Shown here in pieces: positions 28,767 to 38,370 of a stretch of 64,000 nucleotides of DNA. The DNA comes from Labrys monachus. GTDB taxonomy: Bacteria > Pseudomonadota > Alphaproteobacteria > Rhizobiales > Labraceae. Below the pieces are notes generated by a model. It made no database searches. It was not told the DNA's origin and saw nothing but the letters and a program-made list of their open reading frames with translations. The stretch lies in assembly GCF_030814655.1 (NCBI RefSeq), contig NZ_JAUSVK010000001.1, positions 6,021,001-6,085,000 of the forward strand. Reading direction: 5' to 3'. Positions within the stretch are counted from its first letter, which is position 1. The number at the start of each line of letters is the position of its first letter. Position numbers and translations under genes: made by a program.

Positions 28767-30218
28767 GTGCTCAATGTTCCCCTGCTTCTGCGCGATCACG
28801 ACATGCCAGCCTCGGATGGCAGGGCGTTTGACCGGCTCAATCCCGTCACGGGTGAAATTGCAAGCCGCGCCGCTGCGGCCACGCTGGCCGATGCGGTTGC
28901 GGCGGGGTCCGCGGCTGCCGCCGCCTATCCGGGCTGGTCGGCACTCGGGCCAAGCGAGCGCCGAAGCCGCCTGATGCGGGCCGCCGACCGGATCGAGGGG
29001 AGCCGGGCAGCGTTCATCGCCGTCATGGCGGAGGAAACCGGTGCCACCGCCGCATGGGCGGCGTTCAACGTCACTCTCGGCGCCGAGATGCTGCGCGAGG
29101 CCGCCAGCCTCACCACCTCCGTCGCCGGCACGATGATCCCCACGGACAAGCCCGGCATGATGGCGTTCGGCATCCGCCAGCCCGTCGGCGTCGTGCTGGG
29201 CATGGCACCGTGGAACGCGCCCGTCATTCTCGGGGTGCGCGCCTTGGCGATGCCGCTCGCCTGCGGCAACACCGTCGTCCTCAAGACGTCGGAACTCTGC
29301 CCCGGCACGCATCGGCTGATCGGCGAGGCCTTCCGCGACGCCGAGCTCGGTGAGGGCGTCGTCAACGTCGTCAGCAATGCGCCCGCCGACGCCGCCCGGG
29401 TGGTCGAGACGCTGATCGCGCATCCCGCCGTCCGCCGCATCAATTTCACCGGTTCGACGCGCGTCGGTCGCCTCATTGCGGAGGTCGCGGCACGCCATCT
29501 GAAGCCGATCCTGCTGGAACTGGGCGGCAAGGCGCCGTTCCTGGTTCTCGATGATGCCGATCTCGACGAGGCGGTGGCCGCGGCGGCGTTCGGCGCCTTC
29601 ATGAACCAGGGCCAGACCTGCATGTCGACGGAGCGCATCGTCATCGACGAAGAGGTCGCCGACCTCTTCGTCGACAAGCTGGCGCGCAAGGCCGCGACGC
29701 TCGTGGCCGGCGATCCGCGCCGCGGCACGACGCCGCTCGGCGCCCTGGTCGGGCTCGATGCGGTCGAGCGGATCGATTCGCTGGTCAAGGATGCCCTTTC
29801 CAAAGGCGCCGTGCTGCGCGTCGGGGGCCATGCCAATGGCACGCTGATGGATGCGACCGTCGTCGACCATGTGACGCCGGCCATGCGGATCTATTCGGAG
29901 GAATCGTTCGGGCCGGTCGTCGCCGTGGTTCGGGTCCGCGGCATCGACGAGGCCGTTCGTGTCGCCAACGACACGGAATACGGCTTGTCGTCCGCCATCT
30001 TCAGCCGTGACGTCAAGCGCGCCATCGATGTTGCCAAGCGGCTCGAATCGGGCATCTGCCACATCAACGGCCCGACTGTCCAGGACGAGGCGCAGATGCC
30101 TTTCGGCGGCGTGAAGGCGTCCGGCTATGGCCGTTTCGGCGGCCTCGCCGCCATTCCCGAGTTTACCGAACTACGCTGGATCACGGTGTCGAGCCAGCCG
30201 GGAAGCTACCCCATCTAG
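28767..30218 (+). CDS. Aromatic aldehyde dehydrogenase (salicylaldehyde/vanillin dehydrogenase type)
   Basis: 483 residues from a GTG with GGAGGAGG 6 bases upstream. NAD(P)-dependent aldehyde oxidation to acid in the cytoplasm: catalytic C285 (QGQTCMS), general base E251 (LLELGGKAPF), N150 (APWNAPV) and Lys in VVLKTSEL are all present. Length and motifs (FTGSTRVGRLIAE, CHINGPTVQDEAQMPFGGVK) fit the salicylaldehyde/vanillin/benzaldehyde dehydrogenase group. It is first in an operon with an aromatic-type ABC importer, an SDR and a paralogue at 35959, so it probably oxidises a hydroxy- or methoxy-benzaldehyde. Exact substrate unknown. Confidence 0.87.
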   Translation: MLNVPLLLRDHDMPASDGRAFDRLNPVTGEIASRAAAATLADAVAAGSAAAAAYPGWSALGPSERRSRLMRAADRIEGSRAAFIAVMAEETGATAAWAAFNVTLGAEMLREAASLTTSVAGTMIPTDKPGMMAFGIRQPVGVVLGMAPWNAPVILGVRALAMPLACGNTVVLKTSELCPGTHRLIGEAFRDAELGEGVVNVVSNAPADAARVVETLIAHPAVRRINFTGSTRVGRLIAEVAARHLKPILLELGGKAPFLVLDDADLDEAVAAAAFGAFMNQGQTCMSTERIVIDEEVADLFVDKLARKAATLVAGDPRRGTTPLGALVGLDAVERIDSLVKDALSKGAVLRVGGHANGTLMDATVVDHVTPAMRIYSEESFGPVVAVVRVRGIDEAVRVANDTEYGLSSAIFSRDVKRAIDVAKRLESGICHINGPTVQDEAQMPFGGVKASGYGRFGGLAAIPEFTELRWITVSSQPGSYPI

Positions 30219-30260
30219 TGCCGGACCTCGGCATATCGGGGAACGAAGAGGGAGGAAAAA

Positions 30261-31574
30261 ATGTCCAATCATCCAATCCAATCGACCGGCCTGCGCCCCA
30301 ATCGCCGCCAGGTGATGGCCGGCATCGGCGCCGGCGGTCTGATGCTCGCGACGCAAGGGCGAGCGTTCGCGGCCGGCGCCGAGAATGTCATCAAGGTCGG
30401 CTTCGTCAGCCCGCGCACCGGTGCCCTGTCCGGCTTCGGCCAGACCGACGGCTATGTGCTTGACCTGGCGCGCAAGGCGCTGGCCAAAGGCCTTGCGATC
30501 GGCGGCAAGACCTACGAGATCCAGATCATCGATGTCGACACGCAATCGGATCCCTCGCGCGCCAGCCAATTGGCGAAGTCGCTGATCAACGCCGATCAGG
30601 TCGATCTGATCCTGGCCGTCTCGACGCCGGAGACGATCAATCCGGTCGCCGACGCCGCCGAAGCCGCCGGCGTGCCATGCCTTTCGACCGTCATGCCCTG
30701 GGAGGCCTGGTATTTCGGCCGCGGCGCCAAGCCGGGCGCGCCCTCGCCGTTCAAATGGACCTATCATTTCGGCTTCGGCGTCGGCGAATTCTACAAGATG
30801 TATGTTTCGCAGTTCGCCCTGATCGAGAACAACAAGAAGGTCGGCGTTCTCTATCCCAACGATGCGGACGGCAATGCCATTCGCGCGAACCTCGTCCCCT
30901 TGCTGGAGAAGTCCGGCTATACGATCATCGATCCCGGTGCCTATGAGGACGGGACGACCGATTATTCGTCGCAGATCTCGTTGTTCAGGAAGGAGAAGGT
31001 CCAGATCTTCAATTCCTTCCCGATCCCCCCGGATTTCGCCGCCTTCTGGCGCCAGGCGGCGCAACAGGGCCTGCGCAAGCAGCTGAAGATCGCGCAGCTC
31101 GCCAAGACCGGTCTTTTCCCGGACGGCGTCGAAGCGCTCGGCACGCTCGGCTACAACCTCGGCAACAACGCTTATTGGCACAAGAGCTTCCCCTACGCCT
31201 CCTCGCTCACCGGCATCGGCGGTGAGGCGCTCGCCAGCGGCTATGAGGAGAGCTCGGGCAAACAGTGGACGCAGCAACTGGGCGCCACCCTCTCGCTTCT
31301 CGACGCCGGCTTTGCCGCGCTCAAGGCGAGCACCGACCCCAAGAGCAAGGCGGAGATCGCCAAGGCGATCAGCACGCTCAATACCGTCACCATCTCCGGC
31401 AAGGTCGACTTCACGAGCGGCCCCGTGCCGAACGTATCCCCCGGTCCCATCGTCGGCACGCAATGGGTGAAGGCGGCGCCGGGCTCGAAGTTCAAGCTCG
31501 ACTTCGTCGTCACCGACAATGCGACGGACCCGAACGTGCCGATCGCCACCAAGCTGCAGCCGCTCAACGGCTGA
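30261..31574 (+). CDS. ABC importer substrate-binding protein (LivK type), importer 1
   Basis: 437 residues with a twin-arginine-like export signal (NRRQVMAGIGAGGLMLATQG, then an Ala-Phe-Ala-Ala site near residue 38). The mature part is a periplasmic type-I binding fold (IKVGFVSPRTGALSGFGQTD; GVLYPNDADGNAIRANLVPL) as used for branched-chain amino acids and, in relatives, aromatic acids. GAGGGAGG precedes the ATG. It is followed by livG/F/H/M-type genes; the catabolic context suggests an aromatic ligand. It shares family and motifs with the binding protein at 55919 (NDADGNA). Confidence 0.87.
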   Translation: MSNHPIQSTGLRPNRRQVMAGIGAGGLMLATQGRAFAAGAENVIKVGFVSPRTGALSGFGQTDGYVLDLARKALAKGLAIGGKTYEIQIIDVDTQSDPSRASQLAKSLINADQVDLILAVSTPETINPVADAAEAAGVPCLSTVMPWEAWYFGRGAKPGAPSPFKWTYHFGFGVGEFYKMYVSQFALIENNKKVGVLYPNDADGNAIRANLVPLLEKSGYTIIDPGAYEDGTTDYSSQISLFRKEKVQIFNSFPIPPDFAAFWRQAAQQGLRKQLKIAQLAKTGLFPDGVEALGTLGYNLGNNAYWHKSFPYASSLTGIGGEALASGYEESSGKQWTQQLGATLSLLDAGFAALKASTDPKSKAEIAKAISTLNTVTISGKVDFTSGPVPNVSPGPIVGTQWVKAAPGSKFKLDFVVTDNATDPNVPIATKLQPLNG

Positions 31575-31581
31575 CGCGGCC

Positions 31582-31609
31582 GATCTCCCGCCTTCACATG
31601 CGGGAGATC
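31582..31609 (+). other. Hairpin directly after the importer 1 binding-protein gene
   Basis: GATCTCCCGC (31582-31591) pairs perfectly with GCGGGAGATC (31600-31609) around an 8-base loop, 7 bases after the stop and 41 bases before the next gene. There is no T-run, so it is more likely a transcript stabiliser or partial attenuator than a full terminator, giving more binding protein than ATPase. Confidence 0.65.
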
Positions 31610-31650
31610 CATCCTCTCCCTTTCCTGTCGCGGCGACAGAGCAGACCCGA

Positions 31651-32403
31651 ATGGATCCAAGCGTGAGCGAGGCAACAGACCAGCCGATCATCAATGTCTT
31701 GGGGCTTCGGAAGCGTTTTCGCGCGCTGGTCGTCCTGGACGGGATCGACTTCTCCATGCGCGCCGACGAAGCGGTCGGAATCGTCGGCCCGAACGGCGCC
31801 GGCAAGACGACGTTTCTGAGCGTGCTGGTCGGTGCGCATCCGCCGACCAGCGGCACCATCGGCTTCATCGGCGAGGACGTCACCCATGTCCCGGCGGCGG
31901 AGCGGTGCCGGCGCGGGATCGTCCGGACGCACCAGATCCCCCGCCCCTTCGGCGGCATGACGGTGTTCGAGAATGTCTTCGTGGCGGCGGCGAATGGCGG
32001 CGATTTTCCGCGCGAGGAGGGCTATGAGCGCGCGCTCGATTCCCTGCGCCTCTGCGGCATGTTCCATCTCGCCAACCGCCGCGCCGAGACGCTCGGCCTG
32101 CTCGACCGCAAGCGGCTCGAGCTGGCGCGCGCGCTGGCGACCGATCCCAAATTGCTGCTGCTCGACGAGATCGGCGGCGGACTGACGGACGGCGAGGCGA
32201 ACGAGCTCGTCGCCACGATCCGTGAACTGCGCCGGCGCAACATCGCCATCGTCTGGATCGAGCACATCGTCCACATCCTGCTCGCCGTGGCCGATCGCCT
32301 GATCTGCATGGACCAGGGCCGCATCATCGCCGACGGCGACCCCGCGACGGTGATGAGAACGCCGGCGGTCGTCGAAGCCTATCTCGGGGGGAGCGCCGAA
32401 TGA
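31651..32403 (+). CDS. ABC importer ATPase, LivG type, importer 1
   Basis: 250 residues from the ATG at 31651; an upstream open extension overlaps the binding-protein gene and is ignored. Walker A GPNGAGKTTF near residue 49, Walker B LLLLDEIGGG near 166 and His switch WIEHIVH. The expected LSGGQ signature is replaced by LGLLDRKRLELARA, a variant shared with the LivG of importer 2. It should energise import together with the LivF-type ATPase that overlaps its stop. Confidence 0.88.
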   Translation: MDPSVSEATDQPIINVLGLRKRFRALVVLDGIDFSMRADEAVGIVGPNGAGKTTFLSVLVGAHPPTSGTIGFIGEDVTHVPAAERCRRGIVRTHQIPRPFGGMTVFENVFVAAANGGDFPREEGYERALDSLRLCGMFHLANRRAETLGLLDRKRLELARALATDPKLLLLDEIGGGLTDGEANELVATIRELRRRNIAIVWIEHIVHILLAVADRLICMDQGRIIADGDPATVMRTPAVVEAYLGGSAE

Positions 32404-33125
32404 GCCTCCTCGAGATCAAGAGCCTCGACGTCCGCCACGGCCTGCTCCAGGCGGTGCGCGGTATCGACTTCGCCGTCGAAAAGGGCGAGACGGTCGCGCT
32501 CGTGGGCGCCAACGGCGCGGGCAAGACCACGCTGCTGCGGGCGATCGCGGGCGCGCATATCCCGTTCGGGGGCAGCGTGCATTTCGGCGGCGTGGATATC
32601 ACGCATATTCCCGCTTACAGCCGCGTCGGGCTCGGCGTCGCGCTCGTCCCGGAGGGCCGGCGTCTGTTCAGCCAGATGACGGTCGAGGAAAACCTCATCC
32701 TCGCGCGCTCGGCCGGCCGCAAGGGTCCCTGGACGATCGATCGCGTCTTCGAGGCCTTCCCCAATCTGGTGCCGCGCCGCAAGGCGAAGGCCGGAAATCT
32801 CTCCGGCGGCGAGCAGCAGGCGACGGCGATCGGCCGCGCGCTGATGACGAACCCCGAGATCCTGCTTCTCGACGAGGTCTCGCTCGGCCTGTCGCCGCTC
32901 GCCGTCGACCGCGTCTATGCCTCGCTCGATACGCTCATCCAGGGCGGCACGACGATCATCCTGGTCGAGCAGGATCTGCGCCGGGCGATGCGGGTCGCGG
33001 ACCGGATCGTCTGCATGCTGGAGGGGAAGATCGTGCTGGAAGGCAAGCGCGGCGAGATCACGCGCGAGCAGGTATCCGAAGCCTATTTCGGCCTCGGCAG
33101 CGCCAAGGGGAGGCTGCACGCATGA
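32400..33125 (+). CDS. ABC importer ATPase, LivF type, importer 1
   Basis: 241 residues. Walker A GANGAGKTTL near residue 37, canonical signature LSGGEQQ, Walker B ILLLDEVSLG, and switch region ILVEQDLRRAM in the LivF style (Gln in place of His). ATGA overlaps at both ends with the LivG and LivH genes show tight coupling. It pairs with the LivG-type ATPase. Confidence 0.9.
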   Translation: MSLLEIKSLDVRHGLLQAVRGIDFAVEKGETVALVGANGAGKTTLLRAIAGAHIPFGGSVHFGGVDITHIPAYSRVGLGVALVPEGRRLFSQMTVEENLILARSAGRKGPWTIDRVFEAFPNLVPRRKAKAGNLSGGEQQATAIGRALMTNPEILLLDEVSLGLSPLAVDRVYASLDTLIQGGTTIILVEQDLRRAMRVADRIVCMLEGKIVLEGKRGEITREQVSEAYFGLGSAKGRLHA

Positions 33126-34021
33126 TGATTTGGGTCAACCAGATCGTGCAGGGCATCCTGCTCGGCGGCTACTATGCCGTGATCGCCTGCGGTCTGTCCT
33201 TCATGTTCAGCGTGATGCGCATGATCAATCTGGCGCATGGCAGCCTCGCGATCGTCGCCGCCTTCGCGCTGTTCGTGCTCGCCGACCAATATGGGCTCAA
33301 TCCGTTCACCGGCCTGATCCTGGTGCTGCCCGCCATGGCGGCTCTCGGCTGGGTGTTGCAGCGGACGATCCTGGAGCGGAGCCAGCGCGGCGGCATGCTG
33401 GTGCCGATCCTGTCGACATTCGGCCTGTCGATCGTGCTCGACAATCTCCTGTTCGAGCGGTTCGGCGCCGATACCCGTTCGCTGGCGCCGTTCATCGACG
33501 AGCTTTCCTATGACAGCTGGACGATCACCGACGACATCTACATCGGCAAGCTGGCGGCGCTGACCTTCGTGACGGCGGTCGTGATCCTGGGCGGGCTGCA
33601 ACTCTTCCTGACGAAGACGCAGCTGGGGCGGGCGATCCGCGCCACGGCCGAGGATCCGGATACGGTCGGCCTCATCGGCATCAACGCCAAGCGCATCAAT
33701 GCCGCGGCGGCGGCGATCGCCCTCGTGACCGTCGGCATTGCCGGCGCCTTTCTCGGCATGCGCGCCACCTTCGACGCCTATGCGGGCGGGCCGCAATTGA
33801 TCTTCGCCTTCGAGGCGGCCGTCATCGGCGGCGCCGGCTCGCTCTGGGGAACGCTCATCGGCGGCGTCGTACTCGGCGTCGCCCAGAGCCTCGGCGCCCA
33901 GATCAACCCGCAGGGCTTCCTGATCACCGGTCATGCCGTCTTCCTCGCCGTGCTGTTCGGACGTCTCCAAAGCGAGGCGATCGGCACCAAGTTCCGCAAG
34001 ATCGTGAGGCGTTCCGCATGA
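33122..34021 (+). CDS. ABC importer permease, LivH type, importer 1
   Basis: 299 residues, about eight membrane helices. It shows LivH features: IVQGILLGGYYAVIACGLSF at the start, MRMINLAHGSLAIVAAFA, and the cytoplasmic coupling segment TQLGRAIRATAEDPDTVGLI. It forms the inner-membrane channel with the LivM-type permease, whose gene overlaps its stop. Confidence 0.9.
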   Translation: MMIWVNQIVQGILLGGYYAVIACGLSFMFSVMRMINLAHGSLAIVAAFALFVLADQYGLNPFTGLILVLPAMAALGWVLQRTILERSQRGGMLVPILSTFGLSIVLDNLLFERFGADTRSLAPFIDELSYDSWTITDDIYIGKLAALTFVTAVVILGGLQLFLTKTQLGRAIRATAEDPDTVGLIGINAKRINAAAAAIALVTVGIAGAFLGMRATFDAYAGGPQLIFAFEAAVIGGAGSLWGTLIGGVVLGVAQSLGAQINPQGFLITGHAVFLAVLFGRLQSEAIGTKFRKIVRRSA

Positions 34022-35082
34022 GCCGGGATCCAGCCATCCGGGTCGAGCGATGGACGCCGCTGTCGCGCCTGTCCATCCTCGGCGCGACCCTCCTTCTCGT
34101 CATGCTCGCAGCGGGGCCGTTCTTCTTCGGCAACAACGCGATCGACAAGCTGACGACGCTTTTCATCTATGTCATCCTCGCGGTGACCTGGAACGCGCTC
34201 GCCGGCTATGGCGGTCTCGTCTCCGTGGGGCAGCAGGCCTTCTTCGGGCTTGGCGCCTATGCCGCCGTGCGGCTCGCCGATGCCGGCCTCAACGTCTATG
34301 TGTCGCTCGTCCTCGCGGCCGTCATCATCGCGGCCGTCTCCCTGCCAATCTCCAGCTTCATGCTGCGGCTCAAGGGCGGCGAGTTCGCGATCGGCATGTG
34401 GGTCCTGGCCGAGCTCTGCCACCTCCTGGTCAATCTCGACAGTCTGGTCCAGGGCGAGACCGGCACCTCGCTGATCGCGCTCAACGCCTATGACGCCGAT
34501 CAGCGGCACGCCTTCAACTATTGGGCCGCGCTCGGCTCGATGACGGCCATCCTCGTCATCCTGTTCGTCCTGCTCAGGAGCCGCATCGGCTCGGCGATCC
34601 AGGCGATCCGCGACAATGAGGAGGCCGCCGCCGCCCTGGGCGTGCGCGTGATGGCAACCAAGCGGATCATCTATGTCTTCGCCGCCTTCGGTGCGGCGCT
34701 CGCCGGCGCGCTCTGGCTCTCGACCGCGATCACCTTTCAGCCCAAGACCTATTTCGGCGTCCAGTGGACGGCCTACATGATCTTCATGGTGCTGGTCGGG
34801 GGCCTCGGAACGTTCGAGGGCGCCATCCTCGGTGCGCTGATCTTCTTCCTGATCGAAGCGTGGTTCGGCGGCAGCGGCGTCTGGTACCTGGTCGGGCTCG
34901 GCGCCACCGCGCTCCTTTTCTCGCTCTTCGTGCCGCGCGGCATCTGGGGCTGGCTCGAGCGCCGCTTCGGCCTGAGCCTGCTGCCGCTCGGCTACCGCAT
35001 TCTCGGCATCGAGCCGACGGCCGGAACAAGCCCGCCGGATGACGGCGAAAGGGGCGCGACGCCCTCGGCCGGCACGCCCTGA
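34018..35082 (+). CDS. ABC importer permease, LivM type, importer 1
   Basis: 354 residues, about ten membrane helices. LivM marks: WNALAGYGGLVSVGQQAFFG and the coupling loop SRIGSAIQAIRDNEEAAAAL. The final ~35 residues are hydrophilic (TAGTSPPDDGERGATPSAGT). ATGA overlap with the LivH gene; the SDR gene follows by 30 bases. Confidence 0.9.
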   Translation: MSRDPAIRVERWTPLSRLSILGATLLLVMLAAGPFFFGNNAIDKLTTLFIYVILAVTWNALAGYGGLVSVGQQAFFGLGAYAAVRLADAGLNVYVSLVLAAVIIAAVSLPISSFMLRLKGGEFAIGMWVLAELCHLLVNLDSLVQGETGTSLIALNAYDADQRHAFNYWAALGSMTAILVILFVLLRSRIGSAIQAIRDNEEAAAALGVRVMATKRIIYVFAAFGAALAGALWLSTAITFQPKTYFGVQWTAYMIFMVLVGGLGTFEGAILGALIFFLIEAWFGGSGVWYLVGLGATALLFSLFVPRGIWGWLERRFGLSLLPLGYRILGIEPTAGTSPPDDGERGATPSAGTP

Positions 35083-35112
35083 CCCCTTCCCAACAGAAAC
35101 GAAAGACAGACC

Positions 35113-35898
35113 ATGCTGTTCGGCAAGACCATCCTCATCACCGGCGTCTCGTCCGGCATCGGCGCCCGCACGGCCGAACTCGCCCTGGCTTCCGGTGCCG
35201 ACGTCATCGGCGTCGACCAGCGCGTTCCCGCCACACCGATGGCCTCGTTCATCCAGGCCGACCTGTCGTCACCGGCGTCGATCGCGGATCTCGTCGCCCG
35301 CCTGCCCCAGCGCATCGATGCCCTGGCCAATGTCGCCGGGGTTTCGGGCACGCTCGGCGACGCCAAGACGATCGCGATCAACTTCTATGGTCTCAGGACG
35401 CTCTCCGAGGCCGTCGCTCCGCATATTCGCGAGGGTGGCTCCATCGTCAATGTCGCTTCGATCGCCGGTTATGGCTGGCGGGCCAATCTCGAACGGGCCA
35501 AGGGACTGGTCGGCGTGCAGGGCTTCCCGGACCCGAACGAGATCCTCGAGGAATTCGCCATTGCGAAAGGCGAAGGCTATCCGGTCTCGAAGGAAGCGCT
35601 GCTTCTGTGGACCCAGCGGGCCGCTCATCTCAGCCTGTTCAGGGACCGCGGCATCCGCGTCAACGCCGTCAGCCCCGGCCCGGTCTCGACACCGATCCTC
35701 AAGGAGTTTCGCCAGGTCTTCGGCGATGCGCGGGTCGACAGCGACATCACCCGCGTCGGCCGGGCCGGCAGCGCGCCCGACATCGCGCCGGCGATCCTGT
35801 TCCTGGCTTCCGACGGGGCGCGCTGGATCAACGGCACCAATCTGCCGGTCGACGGCGGACTGGAAGCCTCCATCAATGCGGACGTCCTCGGCTTCTAG
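35113..35898 (+). CDS. Short-chain dehydrogenase, coniferyl/aryl-alcohol dehydrogenase type
   Basis: 261 residues, Rossmann SDR. NAD(P) motif TGVSSGIG at residues 10-17, ANVAGVSG near 94, catalytic Ser in VNVASIAGYGW, and YPVSKEA giving the Tyr-x3-Lys pair near 155. The insertion between Ser and Tyr and the loop after YPVSK resemble coniferyl-alcohol dehydrogenase and 3-alpha-hydroxysteroid dehydrogenase types. With two aromatic aldehyde dehydrogenases in the same operon, the likely job is oxidising an aryl or cinnamyl alcohol to its aldehyde. Substrate not proven. Confidence 0.8.
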   Translation: MLFGKTILITGVSSGIGARTAELALASGADVIGVDQRVPATPMASFIQADLSSPASIADLVARLPQRIDALANVAGVSGTLGDAKTIAINFYGLRTLSEAVAPHIREGGSIVNVASIAGYGWRANLERAKGLVGVQGFPDPNEILEEFAIAKGEGYPVSKEALLLWTQRAAHLSLFRDRGIRVNAVSPGPVSTPILKEFRQVFGDARVDSDITRVGRAGSAPDIAPAILFLASDGARWINGTNLPVDGGLEASINADVLGF

Positions 35899-35958
35899 GC
35901 CGCTGCCGCCATCCATGGCCGGCCCCGTCGCGGCCGGCATCCCGAAAAGGAGAGAACC

Positions 35959-37401
35959 GTGAAAATTGGCTTTATCATCGACGGGGAAGCGGCAGATGCC
36001 GCCTCCGGCGCAACCTTCGACCGCAGGGACCCGGTGACAGGCGCCGTCGCGACCAGCGCCGCCGCGGCAGGCCTCGCCGATGTCGAGGCGATCGTCGCCT
36101 CGGCCGCCAAGGCGTTCGAAAGCTGGTCCGAGACCGGCCCCGGCGAGCGGCGCGCGCTGCTTGTGAAGGCCGCGGACATGCTGGAGAGCCGCGTGGCCGA
36201 TTTCACCCGGCTGATGATGGAGGAGACCGGCGCCACGGCGCCCTGGGCCGGGTTCAACGTCCATCTCGCCGCCGGCATCCTGCGCGAGGCCGGCGCGCTG
36301 ACGACCCAGATCACCGGCGAGGTCATCCCCTCCGACAAGCCCGGCATCCTGTCGCTGGCCATCCGCCAGCCGGCCGGCGTCGTGCTCGGCATGGCGCCCT
36401 GGAACGCGCCGGTCATCCTCGGCGTCCGCGCCATCGCCGCTCCGCTCGCCTGCGGCAATACCGTGATCCTGCGCTCGTCCGAAGCGTGCCCCGGCACGCA
36501 CCATCTGATCGGACAGGTGTTGAACGATGCCGGCTTCCCGAAGGGCGTGGTGAACGTCATCTCCCACGCCCCTGCCGACGCGCCGGCCGTCGTCGAGGCG
36601 CTGATCGCCCATCCTGCGGTTCGACGGGTCAATTTCACGGGATCCTCGAAAGTCGGCAAGATCATCGCCAAGCTCGCGGCCGAGCATCTGAAGCCGGTGC
36701 TGCTCGAACTCGGCGGCAAGGCGCCCGTTATCGTCCTCGACGATGCCGATATCGACCAGGCGGTTTCGGCGGCAGCCTTTGGTTCCTACCTGCATCAGGG
36801 CCAGATCTGCATGGCGACGGACCGCTTGATCGTCGACGAAAAGGTCGCCGATGCGTTTGTCGCCAAGTTCGCCGCCAAGGCGGCCTCGCTGCCGGCCGGT
36901 GATCCGCGCGGCCATGTGGTGCTCGGATCGCTCATCGACCTGAAAGCGGCCGAGCGGATGGACGAACTGATCGCGGATGCCGTTTCAAAGGGCGGCATCG
37001 TCGTGGCCGGCGGCAAGCGGACCGGCACCGTCGTGGAAGCGACCGTGATCGACCGCGTCACACCGAACATGCGCATCTATGTGGAAGAGACTTTCGGTCC
37101 GGTGAAGCCGATCATCCGCGTCAACGGCGTCGACGAAGCCGTGCGGGTCGCCAACGACACCGAATACGGTCTCTCCTCCGCGGTGTTCGGTCAGGACATC
37201 AAGCGGGCGCTCGCGGTCTCCAAGCGGATCGAGAGCGGCATCTGCCATATCAATGGACCCACCGTCGCCGACGAGGCGCAAATGCCGTTCGGCGGCGTAA
37301 AATCCTCCGGCTATGGCCGCTTCGGCGGCAAGGCGGTGATTGCCGAATTCACGGAGCTGCGCTGGGTGACGATCGAGGGCCCGCAGCCCTACCCGTTCTG
37401 A
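35959..37401 (+). CDS. Aromatic aldehyde dehydrogenase, paralogue
   Basis: 480 residues from a GTG with AAGGAG 7 bases upstream. Catalytic C284 (QGQICMA), E250 (LLELGGKAPV) and N149 (APWNAPV) are present; the cofactor-site Lys of the paralogue is Arg here (VILRSSEA), which may change NAD/NADP choice. It is closely similar to the enzyme at 28767 throughout. Last gene of the operon, 60 bases after the SDR. Probably acts on a different aromatic aldehyde from its paralogue. Confidence 0.87.
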   Translation: MKIGFIIDGEAADAASGATFDRRDPVTGAVATSAAAAGLADVEAIVASAAKAFESWSETGPGERRALLVKAADMLESRVADFTRLMMEETGATAPWAGFNVHLAAGILREAGALTTQITGEVIPSDKPGILSLAIRQPAGVVLGMAPWNAPVILGVRAIAAPLACGNTVILRSSEACPGTHHLIGQVLNDAGFPKGVVNVISHAPADAPAVVEALIAHPAVRRVNFTGSSKVGKIIAKLAAEHLKPVLLELGGKAPVIVLDDADIDQAVSAAAFGSYLHQGQICMATDRLIVDEKVADAFVAKFAAKAASLPAGDPRGHVVLGSLIDLKAAERMDELIADAVSKGGIVVAGGKRTGTVVEATVIDRVTPNMRIYVEETFGPVKPIIRVNGVDEAVRVANDTEYGLSSAVFGQDIKRALAVSKRIESGICHINGPTVADEAQMPFGGVKSSGYGRFGGKAVIAEFTELRWVTIEGPQPYPF

Positions 37402-37422
37402 TCGCCAGACGATCGCGCCGGC

Positions 37423-38367
37423 TCAACCGGGGCCGGCGCGATCGGCCACCACATCGCGAACCGACTGGGCGAAAAGCTGCACCGGAAGCGTCGGCGGCGT
37501 GTCGGCGCGGGTGGTGAGGCCGACGGGACCCAGCGTGTCGGCGGTATCGGCCGGCAGCATTGCGAGCAAGCCATGCGCGACATCGTCGATGACGACGCCC
37601 TGCGAGATGATCCAGACGGCATCGGTGGCCCGGACATAGCTGCGCGCGAAGGCGTCCGAAACGGTCTCGATCTCGCCGCCGCGCAAGGGCCCGATCGCAT
37701 TGGCGACGAGAAAGCGGTCGACGATCGGCCGGATGATCGATCCGGGCGGGGGCATCAGCATCTGGAAGCCGCCGATCGCACCCATATCGAAACTCGGCGT
37801 GGCCAGAAGCGGATGACCGGGCCGGACGATCAGCGCGATCGCCTCCGAATAGAGGTGCTCGAAGGCAAATCCGCGCATCGCTTCCGGTTCGGCCATGCGC
37901 CCGATGACGAGATCGACCTCGCCGACGCGAAGCTGGGACATCAGGAAGGCGTTGGGGCCGGTGAGGATGCGGGGCGTCATGTCGAGTTGCCGGGCGGTAA
38001 AATGCATGACCGCGGCCGGCAGGATGCTGGCCGATACGGTCGGCAGGGCTCCGACCGTGAAGATGACGGCGCTGCCGGCTTGCCCGATCGAGCGGACACC
38101 CTGCTTCAGCGAGGTCAGGCTCGCGCCGACATAGCGCTGGAAAACCTCGCCATAGCTGGTGAGGATGAGATTGCGGCGGCTCCGGTCGAACAATTCGACG
38201 CCGAGGATCGCCTCCAGTTCCTGGATCGTCTTCGAAGCAGCCGGCTGGCTGAGGCCGAGCACGGACGATGCCTGCACGACACTCTTCAATCTGGCGACTT
38301 CGAGGAAACAGACGAGATGGCGCAGCTTGATCCGCCCATCGACGATATCGCCGCGTGTCAGATCCAT
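37423..38367 (-). CDS. pcaQ: PcaQ, LysR-type activator of the protocatechuate operon
   Basis: 314 residues. The LysR DNA-binding region is preceded by a short extension (KLRHLVCFLEVARLKSVVQA, LGLSQPAASKTIQELE), as in alphaproteobacterial PcaQ. The effector domain runs ~95-300. It is divergent from pcaDCHGB, the known arrangement, and in Sinorhizobium and Agrobacterium PcaQ activates pcaD onwards in response to 3-carboxy-cis,cis-muconate-type intermediates. The ribosome site GGAG, 8 bases before the ATG, lies inside the operator palindrome at 38371-38388. Confidence 0.92.
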   Translation of the reverse strand: MDLTRGDIVDGRIKLRHLVCFLEVARLKSVVQASSVLGLSQPAASKTIQELEAILGVELFDRSRRNLILTSYGEVFQRYVGASLTSLKQGVRSIGQAGSAVIFTVGALPTVSASILPAAVMHFTARQLDMTPRILTGPNAFLMSQLRVGEVDLVIGRMAEPEAMRGFAFEHLYSEAIALIVRPGHPLLATPSFDMGAIGGFQMLMPPPGSIIRPIVDRFLVANAIGPLRGGEIETVSDAFARSYVRATDAVWIISQGVVIDDVAHGLLAMLPADTADTLGPVGLTTRADTPPTLPVQLFAQSVRDVVADRAGPG

Positions 38368-38370
38368 AGC

